This document shows positions 52,373 to 60,654 of a DNA stretch of 64,000 nt, one piece after another. Below the pieces are notes generated by a model. That model ran no database searches. It was not told the DNA's origin and saw only the letters and a list, made by a program, of their open reading frames with translations. The DNA lies in assembly GCA_050259235.1 (NCBI GenBank), contig JBLNAG010000002.1, positions 346,763-410,762 on the forward strand. The letters are read 5' to 3'. This DNA is from UBA5364 sp050259235. Lineage in GTDB: Bacteria; Bacillota_I; Bacilli_A; RF39; UBA660. Numbering within the stretch: the first letter of the stretch is position 1; each line of letters begins with the position of its first letter. The position numbers and the translations under genes were made by a program.

Positions 52373-53130
52373 TGAAAATATGTGTATTAGCGAGTGGTAG
52401 TAGAGGAAATTGTACCTATGTTGAAACAAATAATCATAAAATATTAATTGACCTAGGTACTAATTTATCCTATACAACTACACATCTTTTAGATTTAGGA
52501 ATTGATCCTAAAGATATAGATAGTATTTTTATCACTCATACTCATGGTGACCATATTAATGGTATTCCAACTTTCATAAAGAAATATAATCCTATGATTT
52601 ATTTAACAGAGAAGATGTACAATGAACTTAGTTTTAATTTAAAAGATTATTCTTTTATCGAAGATGAAAGAAAATTAGATGATTTATTGATTGATATTAT
52701 AAAGTTATCACATGATAGAAATGATATAAATGGTTATATATTAGAAAGTAATTCTAAAACTTTAGTTTATATTACAGATACAGGATATATAAATCAAAAA
52801 AATCATTCGAGAATAACCAATAAAGATATGTATATAATGGAAAGTAATCATGATATAACCATGCTTATGAATTGTCATCGACCTCACCACACTAAAATGC
52901 GTATAATAAGTGATGTAGGACATTTATCTAATGAAGATTCATCAAAGTATTTAGCTAAGTTTATAGGTGATAATACTAAAAGTGTTGTTCTAGCTCATTT
53001 AAGCGATGAAAATAATACACCTGAATTAGCAATAACTACTTTAAAAAATATTCTTAAAGAAAAAAATAAAGTTTTTGATAATATATTGATTGCTACTCAA
53101 GATAATAGATTAGAAATGATTGAAATATGA
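52372..53130 (+). CDS. walJ: WalJ/YycJ metallo-beta-lactamase-fold hydrolase
   Basis: 252 residues from ATG 52372, which overlaps the previous stop (TAATG). The MBL metal motif HTHGDHINGI (about 60-69) and the early ASGSRGNCTYVE loop are typical of YycJ. It is a nuclease-like protein linked to cell division and replication coordination in Gram-positives. The usual partners walR, walK, walH and walI are absent. rlmH follows with an ATGA overlap. The stop is TGA. Confidence 0.92.
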   Translation: MKICVLASGSRGNCTYVETNNHKILIDLGTNLSYTTTHLLDLGIDPKDIDSIFITHTHGDHINGIPTFIKKYNPMIYLTEKMYNELSFNLKDYSFIEDERKLDDLLIDIIKLSHDRNDINGYILESNSKTLVYITDTGYINQKNHSRITNKDMYIMESNHDITMLMNCHRPHHTKMRIISDVGHLSNEDSSKYLAKFIGDNTKSVVLAHLSDENNTPELAITTLKNILKEKNKVFDNILIATQDNRLEMIEI

Positions 53131-53582
53131 TAAAGATAATTTGTGTTGGTAAAATTAAAGAAAACTATTATAAGGAAGCAGTCAAAGAATATATCAAGAG
53201 ATTAAGTAAATATACTAAATTAGAAATAATTGAAGTAGAAGATATTGACTCTAATAATATTAACTTAATTTTAGAAAAAGAAAGAGATAATATTAATAAA
53301 TGTATAAATGAAAAGGATTATGTTATCACTTTAGAAATAGATGGAAAAGAATTAAATTCAGTAGAATTATCTAGAAAGATAGATGAAACCTTAATAGTAA
53401 ATTCTAATATTACTTTTATTATAGGTGGATCTTATGGTTTAGATAAATTAATAAAGGATAGAAGTAATTATAAGTTATCTTTTTCTAAACTAACTTATCC
53501 TCATCAATTATTTAGAGTAATTCTTTTGGAACAGTTATATCGATCATTTAAAATTATGCGAAATGAAAGTTATCATAAATAA
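53127..53582 (+). CDS. rlmH: 23S rRNA (pseudouridine1915-N3) methyltransferase RlmH
   Basis: 151 residues, slightly shorter than the usual 159. It methylates the pseudouridine at 1915 on the 70S ribosome. The SPOUT-family knot is visible as FIIGGSYGLDK (about 94-104) and the C-terminal HQLFRVILLEQLYRSFKIM (about 126-144). It is coupled to walJ by the ATGA overlap. In B. subtilis and S. aureus it also ends the wal-region gene group. Confidence 0.96.
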   Translation: MIKIICVGKIKENYYKEAVKEYIKRLSKYTKLEIIEVEDIDSNNINLILEKERDNINKCINEKDYVITLEIDGKELNSVELSRKIDETLIVNSNITFIIGGSYGLDKLIKDRSNYKLSFSKLTYPHQLFRVILLEQLYRSFKIMRNESYHK

Positions 53583-53594
53583 TGTATAAAAAGT

Positions 53595-53633
53595 AAAAAA
53601 ATCTCTCACTATTAACTAGGAGATGATTTTTTT
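53595..53633 (+). promoter_or_regulatory. Hairpin covering the spoIIR ribosome site
   Basis: AAAAAAATC (53595-53603) pairs with GATTTTTTT (53625-53633), and TCTC with GAGA inside it after a one-base bulge. The AGGAG of spoIIR falls in the structure. It could be a terminator of rlmH or a translational switch. Confidence 0.45.
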
Positions 53634-54158
53634 ATGAATAAATCAATTTTAGTTATATTATTTGTATTAGCTTTTTATCTATTAGTAGGTAATATAAGTG
53701 CAAATAAAATAGTTATTCCTGATGAAGCTATAAGGTTAAGGGTAGTTCCAAATAGCAATATCGAATATGATCAATCAGTAAAGAAAAAGGTTTCATATTT
53801 ATTACAAAATAAAATGTATAATTTATTAAAAGATACTAGAGGTATTGAAGAAGCTAGAACTATTATTATTAATAATTTAAATAATATTGATGATTCAATT
53901 AACAACTTATTGACAGAAGAAAGATATTCACTAGGATATAAAATTAATTTTGGATATAATTACTTTCCGGAAAAGGAATTCAATGATGTAGTATATGATG
54001 AAGGCTATTATGAATCAGTATTAGTAACACTCGGTAAAGGTGAAGGGGATAATTGGTGGTGTGTTCTTTTCCCACCATTATGCTTACTAGAAGGTACTGA
54101 AAGCAATAAAATAGAATATAAATTTTTTATTAAAGAATTAATAGAAAAATATTTGTAG
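53634..54158 (+). CDS. spoIIR: Stage II sporulation protein R
   Basis: 174 residues; B. subtilis SpoIIR has 224. It is secreted from the forespore and triggers SpoIIGA to process pro-sigma-E in the mother cell. The N-terminal hydrophobic segment (about 3-20) is a signal or anchor. The family blocks are IRLRVVPNSNIEYDQ (about 33-47) and YESVLVTLGKGEGDNWWCVL (about 122-141), followed by FPPLCLLEG. The last two are almost diagnostic. It lies between rlmH and a MntP/YtaF-like gene, both with hairpins over their ribosome sites. It is the strongest sporulation marker in the window. Confidence 0.93.
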   Translation: MNKSILVILFVLAFYLLVGNISANKIVIPDEAIRLRVVPNSNIEYDQSVKKKVSYLLQNKMYNLLKDTRGIEEARTIIINNLNNIDDSINNLLTEERYSLGYKINFGYNYFPEKEFNDVVYDEGYYESVLVTLGKGEGDNWWCVLFPPLCLLEGTESNKIEYKFFIKELIEKYL

Positions 54159-54160
54159 TC

Positions 54161-54202
54161 TAAAATCCTCTTGTAAAAATAAACTTTTATAGGAGGATTT
54201 TA
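54161..54202 (+). promoter_or_regulatory. Hairpin covering the start of the MntP/YtaF-like gene
   Basis: TAAAATCCTC (54161-54170) pairs exactly with GAGGATTTTA (54193-54202), with a 22-base loop. The ribosome site AGGAGG and the A of the ATG are in the right arm. Confidence 0.5.
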
Positions 54203-54729
54203 TGACTCTATTAATTGTTTTAATGATAGCTATAAGTTTAAGTATGGATGCCTTTTCCCTTTCTTTAGCTTATGGAACTTTGAATATAGAAAAAAGAGAT
54301 ATTATAATATTATCTATTACTATAGGAATATTTCATTTTTTCATGCCCTTAATCGGATTGTTTTTAGGAAATAGAATATTACATCTCCTACCAGTTGAAC
54401 CGGATGTTATAGTCTTTGTAGTATTAAGTTTTATTGGGATTGAGATGATAGTAGACACTTTCAAAAATAAAGAAGTAAAAAAAATGAAAAAATTTGAATC
54501 ATTATTATTTGGATTTGCAGTAAGTGTGGATAGTTTTTCAGTAGGGTTAGGATTAGAATCTATAACTAGCAATTATTTAATTTCTTCATTACTATTCTCA
54601 ATATTTAGTTTTACATTTACTTATCTTGGTTTAATATTAGGTAAGAAAATAAATAAACTTGTCGGGATGTTTTCAACTTTATTAGGGGGATTAGTACTAA
54701 TAATAATTGGTATTTTTTATTTAATTTAA
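54202..54729 (+). CDS. MntP/YtaF-family membrane protein
   Basis: 175 residues with six hydrophobic segments. Two internal repeats carry acidic motifs SMDAFSLSLAYG (about 14-25) and SVDSFSVGLG (about 110-119), as in the MntP manganese exporters and in YtaF, a sporulation membrane protein. The size is nearer MntP (about 185) than YtaF (about 210). Its place straight after spoIIR leans towards the sporulation type. Both roles remain open. A 10-bp hairpin buries its ribosome site. Confidence 0.82.
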   Translation: MTLLIVLMIAISLSMDAFSLSLAYGTLNIEKRDIIILSITIGIFHFFMPLIGLFLGNRILHLLPVEPDVIVFVVLSFIGIEMIVDTFKNKEVKKMKKFESLLFGFAVSVDSFSVGLGLESITSNYLISSLLFSIFSFTFTYLGLILGKKINKLVGMFSTLLGGLVLIIIGIFYLI

Positions 54730-54818
54730 TTAGTTGTATTTACTTCTTTTTACATACAAAAAACTTAATTTGATTGCTTTAACTTATAAAAAAATATATA
54801 ATTAAGATGGGTGATAAA

Positions 54819-55670
54819 ATGATAGTAAATATGAAAGATATGCTTAATAAAGCAAGAAAAGAAAAGTATGCTGTACCGCAATTTAATATAAACAATTTGG
54901 AGTGGACTAAGTATATACTACAAGAGTGCCAAGCTAATAATAGTCCTGTTATCCTAGGAGTTAGTGAAGGAGCCGCCAAATATATGGGTGGATTTGATGT
55001 AGTTACTAACTTAGTAAGAGGATTGGTTAAAGATTTAAATATTACTGTTCCAGTAGCAATTCATTTAGATCATAGTAGTAGTGTTGAAAATTGTATTAGT
55101 GCAATTAATGCAGGATTTACTTCTGTTATGATAGATGCTTCACATGAAATGTTAGATGAAAATATTAGAATGACTAAAGAAGTAATAAAATATGCTTCTA
55201 AATATAAAGTAACAGTTGAGGCAGAAATAGGTGCCATTGGTGGATCAGAAGATGGAGTAACAAATGCTGTTATGTTTGCAAAAGTAGATGAAAGTATTAG
55301 ATTTACTAGAGAAACTGGTGTTGACTTTTTAGCCCCAGCTTTAGGGAGTGTTCATGGACTATACAAAGGACAACCTAATTTAGACTTTAAGAGAATGATA
55401 GAGATATCTATTAAAACAGGTACTCCACTTGTTCTTCATGGTGGAACTGGTATTCCTGGTGATATGATTAAACAATCTATTAGTTGTGGTATTGTCAAAA
55501 TTAATGTTAATACTGAATTACAAATTGTTTGGAATAATGCAGTAAGAAATTTTGTTGCAAGTAATCCAGGGGTTTATGATCCTAGAAAGATAATTGGTTC
55601 AGGAGAACAAGCTATGAAGGAAGCTATAAGAAATAAAATAATTTTATTTGGTAGTTACAATAAAGCTTAG
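54819..55670 (+). CDS. fba: Class II fructose-bisphosphate aldolase
   Basis: 283 residues from ATG 54819, with GGGTGAT upstream; the ATG at 54807 precedes that site. It splits fructose-1,6-bisphosphate in glycolysis. Zinc ligands are visible: HLDHSSS (about 78-84), the His in GSVHGLYKG (about 176-184) and LHGGTG (about 207-212). VPQFNINNLEW at the start is typical. It is near murA, as in the B. subtilis fbaA-tal-murAB order, without tal. Confidence 0.95.
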   Translation: MIVNMKDMLNKARKEKYAVPQFNINNLEWTKYILQECQANNSPVILGVSEGAAKYMGGFDVVTNLVRGLVKDLNITVPVAIHLDHSSSVENCISAINAGFTSVMIDASHEMLDENIRMTKEVIKYASKYKVTVEAEIGAIGGSEDGVTNAVMFAKVDESIRFTRETGVDFLAPALGSVHGLYKGQPNLDFKRMIEISIKTGTPLVLHGGTGIPGDMIKQSISCGIVKINVNTELQIVWNNAVRNFVASNPGVYDPRKIIGSGEQAMKEAIRNKIILFGSYNKA

Positions 55671-55701
55671 ATAGACATAAAATTTATATAGTGGAGGTTA
55701 T

Positions 55702-56955
55702 ATGAAACAAATAAGAATACAAGGAGGAAATTATTTAGAAGGTACCATTAGAATTAGTGGTGCTAAAAACAGTGCTGTTGCTTTAGTTCCAGCATCACTT
55801 TTATCAGATGAATTGGTAAAATTAGATAATGTTCCAAATATATCTGATATTGATGCATTAAATGAAATATTAACTTTTTTAGGTGCTAAGGTTAGTAGAA
55901 AAGATGAATTGATGATAATTGATTCAAGTGCTGTTGAAAGTAAAAGTATTCCTGAAAATATATCAAAAAAATTAAGAGCTTCATACTATTTTATGGGTGC
56001 TTTATTAGGTAAATATAAAAAAGTAGAAATGTATTTTCCTGGTGGATGTTCAATTGGAGCAAGACCAATTAATTTACATTTAAAAGGATTTGAAGCATTA
56101 GGTGCTACAGTAATAGAAGATGGCAATAAATATACTATTACTGCTGAAGAATTAAAAGGTGGACATATATATTTAGATACTGTTAGTGTAGGAGCAACAA
56201 TCAATATTATGTTGGCTGCAGTTAAGGCTAATGGTCAAACTATTATTGATAATGCAGCGAAAGAACCAGAAATAGTTAATGTGGCAACCTTCTTAAATCA
56301 AATGGGTGCTAAGATTAGTGGTGCTGGTACTAGTCAAATAAGAATTACTGGGGTTGAAAAATTAGGTAGTTGTTATATGGAAGTAATACCTGATCGTATT
56401 GAAGCAGGAACTTATGTTATTGCTGGTGCTTTAATGGGAAAAAATTTAAAAATAGAAAATATTATTCCCGAACATATTGAAGCATTATTAATTAAGTTAC
56501 ACGAAATGGGTGTTAAATTAGATGTTCATGATGATTATTTAATCATTTCTAAAACTGAAGATTTAAGACCCGTTGATATTACAACCCAAGTATTTCCTGG
56601 GTTTGCAACCGATCTTCAACAACCAGTAACATCTTTACTCACAACTTGTAATGGTGTCTCAACACTAGAAGAAACAATTTATGAAAATAGATTTCAAAAT
56701 GTTGAATATTTGAATAAACTTGGTGCTAATATCACCATTAATGGACAAAAGATAATCATTAATGGTCCATCTAAATTAACTGGTCAAACAGTTGTTGCTA
56801 CTGACCTAAGAGCAGGAGCTTGTTTGATTTTAGCTGGGCTAATTGCTGATGGGGAAACAGTTATTGAAGAAGTAGAACATGTTCTTAGAGGATATGAAAA
56901 AATAATTGAAAAACTAGGATCTGTTGGTGCTAAAATTAAGTTAGAAGAAATATAA
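55702..56955 (+). CDS. murA: UDP-N-acetylglucosamine 1-carboxyvinyltransferase
   Basis: 417 residues. It catalyses the first committed step of peptidoglycan synthesis. KNSAVALVPA (about 22-31) holds the Lys-Asn pair, and PGGCSIGARPINLHLKGFE (about 113-131) holds the catalytic Cys targeted by fosfomycin. The DLRAGACLILAGL segment near the end is conserved. GTGGAGG precedes the start. Firmicutes often have two MurA copies; the neighbourhood with fba and rpmE suggests the MurAB (MurZ) type. Confidence 0.96.
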   Translation: MKQIRIQGGNYLEGTIRISGAKNSAVALVPASLLSDELVKLDNVPNISDIDALNEILTFLGAKVSRKDELMIIDSSAVESKSIPENISKKLRASYYFMGALLGKYKKVEMYFPGGCSIGARPINLHLKGFEALGATVIEDGNKYTITAEELKGGHIYLDTVSVGATINIMLAAVKANGQTIIDNAAKEPEIVNVATFLNQMGAKISGAGTSQIRITGVEKLGSCYMEVIPDRIEAGTYVIAGALMGKNLKIENIIPEHIEALLIKLHEMGVKLDVHDDYLIISKTEDLRPVDITTQVFPGFATDLQQPVTSLLTTCNGVSTLEETIYENRFQNVEYLNKLGANITINGQKIIINGPSKLTGQTVVATDLRAGACLILAGLIADGETVIEEVEHVLRGYEKIIEKLGSVGAKIKLEEI

Positions 56956-56957
56956 TT

Positions 56958-56982
56958 AAGTAGATAAAATCTACTTTTTTTT
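56958..56982 (+). terminator. Terminator of murA
   Basis: Stem AAGTAGAT/ATCTACTT with a 3-base loop, then U; the next gene's AGGAGG begins right after. Confidence 0.85.
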
Positions 56983-56992
56983 AGGAGGCCAT

Positions 56993-57694
56993 ATGAAGAA
57001 AATAATAATAGGAGTTATTGTTGTAGGTTTGGTGTTTGTAATTTGTCTAACAACAATAGATCGAAAGGTTTACTATTTAGCTTTAGGGGACTCACTTGCT
57101 GTTGGGATGAATGCATATAATGAACAATCTTACGGATATGCTAGTCAAATAAGTGATTATTTTAAAAGTAAAAATAAATTAGAAGTATTTGTAAAAGATT
57201 TTGCAGTTGAAGGATATCGTACAACTGATTTAATTAATGATATTACAAATAATAAAACCTTAACAATAAATAACAAAGAAAAAACAATTCAAAATGCTTT
57301 GATTAAGGCTGATATTACTACTATTTCAATTGGTATTAATGATTTGTTATATCACTTAACAATGGATAGTGGAAAACCGTATGATAAAGTAGATCAAGTA
57401 ATGGAAGATATAAATAAGTTGTTTAAATTAATTAGAGAATATTCTAAAGAAAAAATATATGTTGTAGGATACTATAACCCACTACCAAATCATGAATTAA
57501 AAAACCAAATCGAAGAAGTTTTATTATATGCTAATCAAAAATTAGCTATTATATGTGATAAATATAATATAATTTACGTTGATGTCTATGATTTGTTTAA
57601 ATATAATGACTATTTACCAAATCCTACTAATATTCACCCTTCAAACGAAGGATATGAAGCTATAGCAAATAAAATAATTGCTCTAATTAAATAA
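56993..57694 (+). CDS. SGNH/GDSL-type hydrolase, membrane-anchored or secreted
   Basis: 233 residues. An N-terminal hydrophobic helix (about 3-20) is followed by the SGNH blocks: GDSLAVG (about 32-38, catalytic Ser), SIGINDLL (about 117-124) and IHPSNEGY (about 217-224, catalytic His). The Asp usually three residues before the His appears to be Thr, which weakens the classic triad. Such enzymes deacylate lipids or wall carbohydrates; the substrate is unknown. It begins straight after the murA terminator and may share regulation with the cell-wall gene. Confidence 0.85.
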   Translation: MKKIIIGVIVVGLVFVICLTTIDRKVYYLALGDSLAVGMNAYNEQSYGYASQISDYFKSKNKLEVFVKDFAVEGYRTTDLINDITNNKTLTINNKEKTIQNALIKADITTISIGINDLLYHLTMDSGKPYDKVDQVMEDINKLFKLIREYSKEKIYVVGYYNPLPNHELKNQIEEVLLYANQKLAIICDKYNIIYVDVYDLFKYNDYLPNPTNIHPSNEGYEAIANKIIALIK

Positions 57695-57728
57695 AATAAT
57701 GTTATAATATAATTGGAGGTATAATTAT

Positions 57729-58370
57729 ATGAGTAAAGTTTTTTCGAAAATCTTCGGATGGATGTTTATTGGCTTATTAGTAACATTTGGAATGGCTCTT
57801 TATGTTTCTACTCAAGAAAATATGTTATATAATATTTTTGAAACTGGGGTATATTGGTTTATAATTTTAATAGAATTGTTCTTAGTATTTATATTAGTGG
57901 CAAAAGCTCAGAAGATGAATTATTTTACGGCTGCAGTAATGTTTATTATATATTCATTAGTTTCAGGTTTAACATTCTCAATAATATTTGTAATGTTTGA
58001 AATTAGTTCAATTATTTTAATATTTGGGATTACAGCATTAATTTTTGCTTTATTCGCCTTAATAGGAGCAACAACAAATATTGATTTATCAAAAATATCA
58101 ACAATCCTATTTATGGGATTAATTGGTTTGATAATTGCAACCATTGTTAATCTATTCTTACAAAATGCCTTATTTGATATTATTCTTTGTTGGATAGGTA
58201 TAGTTATATTTGTGATATTTGTTGCTTATGATATTCAAAAAATAAAAAGAATGATACCTTATATCGAAAATCCTAATAGTGTAGCTATTGTTGGAGCTTT
58301 ACAGTTATATCTAGATTTTGTAAATATTTTCATTAGATTGTTAAGTTTATTTGGAAAAACTAGAGATTAA
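57729..58370 (+). CDS. Bax inhibitor-1/YccA family membrane protein
   Basis: 213 residues with about seven membrane segments. The family's C-terminal signature AYDIQKIKRM (about 166-175) and the ALQLYLDFVNIFIRLLSLFG tail (about 190-209) are present. TMBIM/YccA/YetJ proteins include a pH-sensitive calcium leak channel (YetJ); some interact with FtsH in E. coli. A TATAAT lies just ahead of the GGAGG. The exact role here is unknown. Confidence 0.9.
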   Translation: MSKVFSKIFGWMFIGLLVTFGMALYVSTQENMLYNIFETGVYWFIILIELFLVFILVAKAQKMNYFTAAVMFIIYSLVSGLTFSIIFVMFEISSIILIFGITALIFALFALIGATTNIDLSKISTILFMGLIGLIIATIVNLFLQNALFDIILCWIGIVIFVIFVAYDIQKIKRMIPYIENPNSVAIVGALQLYLDFVNIFIRLLSLFGKTRD

Positions 58371-58372
58371 TA

Positions 58373-58401
58373 TTGATTTTTAAAAAAATACTTGTTATAA
58401 T
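58373..58401 (+). promoter_or_regulatory. Promoter of rpmE
   Basis: TTGATT, 17 bases, TATAAT. A leader of about 45 bases follows, with a small inverted repeat GATTAA/TTAATC before the ribosome site. Confidence 0.8.
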
Positions 58402-58454
58402 AATAACGCTTTTGATTAATGAAGTTAATCTATAAATGAAGGAAGGAGATTTGT

Positions 58455-58667
58455 ATGAAAAAAGGAATACATCCAAAATACGTTGAAACTAAAGTTAATT
58501 GTGCTTGTGGTAATACATTTACAGTACAATCAAATAAAGAAGAGTTACATATTGAAGTTTGTGATAAATGCCATCCTTTCTTTACAGGAGTACAAGGATC
58601 AGCTACTAAGACAGGCCGTGTTGAAAAATTCAATCGTAAATATGGTTTACAAAAAGAAGATAAATAA
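58455..58667 (+). CDS. rpmE: 50S ribosomal protein L31 (zinc form)
   Basis: 70 residues starting after AAGGAGAT. MKKGIHPKY at the start is the L31 signature. CAC (about 16-18) and CDKC (about 36-39) provide the four zinc ligands, so this is the zinc-containing C+ type and not the zinc-free YtiA form. A terminator covers its stop. Confidence 0.96.
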   Translation: MKKGIHPKYVETKVNCACGNTFTVQSNKEELHIEVCDKCHPFFTGVQGSATKTGRVEKFNRKYGLQKEDK

Positions 58668-58679
58668 TTCTTTTTTTTT
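58652..58679 (+). terminator. Terminator overlapping the end of rpmE
   Basis: Stem AAAAGAA/TTCTTTT with the TAA stop in the loop, then five more U. Confidence 0.78.
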
Positions 58680-58707
58680 GGGAAAAATACGGTAAAAATG
58701 GTATAAT
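58678..58707 (+). promoter_or_regulatory. Promoter of asnB
   Basis: TTGGGA, 18 bases, TATAAT preceded by TGG, starting in the last U of the rpmE terminator. Confidence 0.65.
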
Positions 58708-58738
58708 ATAATATATATAGTTTGAAAGAAGGCATATT

Positions 58739-60574
58739 ATGTGTGGAATAGTTGGGTTTATAGACAAAAAGAATCAGAAAGAAAAAAATAAAATAATTAA
58801 AGATATGTCTAATAAAATAATCCATCGTGGACCTGATAGTGAAGGTATTTATGTTGATGACACAATTGCTTTAGGACATAGAAGATTAAGTATCATAGAC
58901 GTAAAAACAGGTGGACAACCAATATATAACGAAAAGGGAAATCTCCTTGTAATTTATAATGGAGAAGTATATAATTTTCAAGAAATAAAAAAAGAATTAG
59001 TTAAGAAAAAACATAAATTCACTACTAATACAGATACAGAAGTACTTATTCATGGATATGAAGAATATGGTCCTAAGATAGTTGAAAAATTAAGAGGACA
59101 ATTTGCTTTTGTCATATGGAATATGGAAAAGAAGGAATTATTTGGTGCTAGAGATCCTTTCGGAATAAAACCGTTTTATTATGCAAAAATGGAAGATGCT
59201 TTCATTTTTGGATCAGAAATTAAGAGTTTTTTACCACATCCTAATTTTGTTAAGGAATTAAATGAGGAAGCTTTAAAGCCTTATTTAACATTCCAATATT
59301 CTGTTTTAAATGAGACCTTCTTTAAGAATGTATTCAAGTTAGAACCGGGATGTTATTTTACATATAAAGATGATAAAATGAAGATAAAAAAATATTACGA
59401 AGTTAAGTTTAATGCTAAGAAAAAATCAATGGAAGAATATATGAATGAAATAGAAGAAACAGTTAAAACATCTGTAAAATATCATAAAATAAGTGATGTT
59501 TTAGTTGGATCGTTCTTGTCAGGTGGAGTAGATTCAAGTTATATTACTGCCACTTTAAAGCCGGATAAAAACTTCTCAGTAGGTTTTGAAAATAAGGGTT
59601 TTAGTGAAGTAAATTATGCCAAAGAATTATCGGATATATTAAAGATAGAAAATGTTAATAAGATAATTAAAGCAGATGAGTTCTTTAATAAATTAGAAGC
59701 AGTGCAATATCATTCAGATGAACCACATGCTAATCTTTCAGCAGTTCCTTTATACTTTTTATCAGAAATAACTAGACAACATGTTACAGTTGTATTATCG
59801 GGAGAAGGTGCTGATGAATTATTTGGGGGATATACATCATATGGTATTGTTAAAGAAGATTATATGTATCGTAAATTACCAAAGTTTGTTAGATATCCAA
59901 TTGGTAAATTAGCAAATATGTTACCTAAATTCCATGGAAAGAACTTCTTAGTTAAAAATGGATTACCGGTAGAAGATTATTATATTGGTCAAGCATTTAT
60001 CTTTAATGATAAAGAAGCTAAGGATATTGTAACTAATCGTTTTAAAAAAGGTAAAGATTTCAAAGAAATAACTAAACCTTATTTTGATAAAGTAAAGGAT
60101 AAGGATGATGTAACGAAAATGCAATATTTAGATATGCATTTATGGTTACCACAAGATATTCTTTTGAAAGCGGATAAGATGACCATGGCTCATTCAATTG
60201 AATTAAGAGTACCTTTCTTAGACAAAGTTGTAATGGAATTAGCATCTAAGATACCAACTGAATATAAAATTAAAGATAGAACAACTAAATATATTTTTAG
60301 AGAATGTGCTAACAAAAAGATTCCTGATGAATGGGCAAAAAGACCTAAAGTAGGGTTTCCAGTACCATTCTCTCAATGGATAAAAGAAGAAAAATATTAT
60401 AATGTGTTAAAGAAAGCTTTTAACATGGATTATGTTAAAGAATTCTTTGATCAAGAACAAGTTTTAAAATTATTAGATGAGCATTATAATAATAAGAGAA
60501 ATAATGGTCGAAAATTATGGACCATTTATGCCTTCCTATTATGGTATAAAGTATACTTTTTAGAGAATAATTAA
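58739..60574 (+). CDS. asnB: Asparagine synthase (glutamine-hydrolysing)
   Basis: 611 residues. The start MCGIVGFIDKK exposes the catalytic Cys of the glutaminase domain after Met removal. HRGPDS (about 29-34) and YNGEVYNF (about 70-77) complete that domain. The synthetase domain has the PP-loop SFLSGGVDSS (about 258-267) and GEGADELFGGY. It amidates aspartate, or in some relatives (AsnB of Gram-positives) peptidoglycan diaminopimelate; the sequence alone does not choose. It is in its own unit between rpmE and lepB. Confidence 0.93.
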   Translation: MCGIVGFIDKKNQKEKNKIIKDMSNKIIHRGPDSEGIYVDDTIALGHRRLSIIDVKTGGQPIYNEKGNLLVIYNGEVYNFQEIKKELVKKKHKFTTNTDTEVLIHGYEEYGPKIVEKLRGQFAFVIWNMEKKELFGARDPFGIKPFYYAKMEDAFIFGSEIKSFLPHPNFVKELNEEALKPYLTFQYSVLNETFFKNVFKLEPGCYFTYKDDKMKIKKYYEVKFNAKKKSMEEYMNEIEETVKTSVKYHKISDVLVGSFLSGGVDSSYITATLKPDKNFSVGFENKGFSEVNYAKELSDILKIENVNKIIKADEFFNKLEAVQYHSDEPHANLSAVPLYFLSEITRQHVTVVLSGEGADELFGGYTSYGIVKEDYMYRKLPKFVRYPIGKLANMLPKFHGKNFLVKNGLPVEDYYIGQAFIFNDKEAKDIVTNRFKKGKDFKEITKPYFDKVKDKDDVTKMQYLDMHLWLPQDILLKADKMTMAHSIELRVPFLDKVVMELASKIPTEYKIKDRTTKYIFRECANKKIPDEWAKRPKVGFPVPFSQWIKEEKYYNVLKKAFNMDYVKEFFDQEQVLKLLDEHYNNKRNNGRKLWTIYAFLLWYKVYFLENN

Positions 60575-60594
60575 GAGAGTAACATCTCTTTTTA
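60573..60594 (+). terminator. Terminator of asnB
   Basis: Stem AAGAGA/TCTCTT starting in the TAA stop, with a 6-base loop and U run. Confidence 0.75.
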
Positions 60595-60654
60595 TTTTCC
60601 ACTGGAATATTTTAGCAGGAAATGATAAAATGTATATAATATGGAGATGATAGT

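Noticed and set aside
45361..53130. Code-4 (TGA = Trp) Mollicute origin suggested by the base composition
   Set aside because: TGA ends lgt and walJ at the expected family length, and Trp is written TGG in the proteins read.
53584..53613. GTATA-18-CACTATT as a forespore promoter for spoIIR
   Set aside because: The expected transcription start would fall inside the ribosome site, leaving no usable leader.
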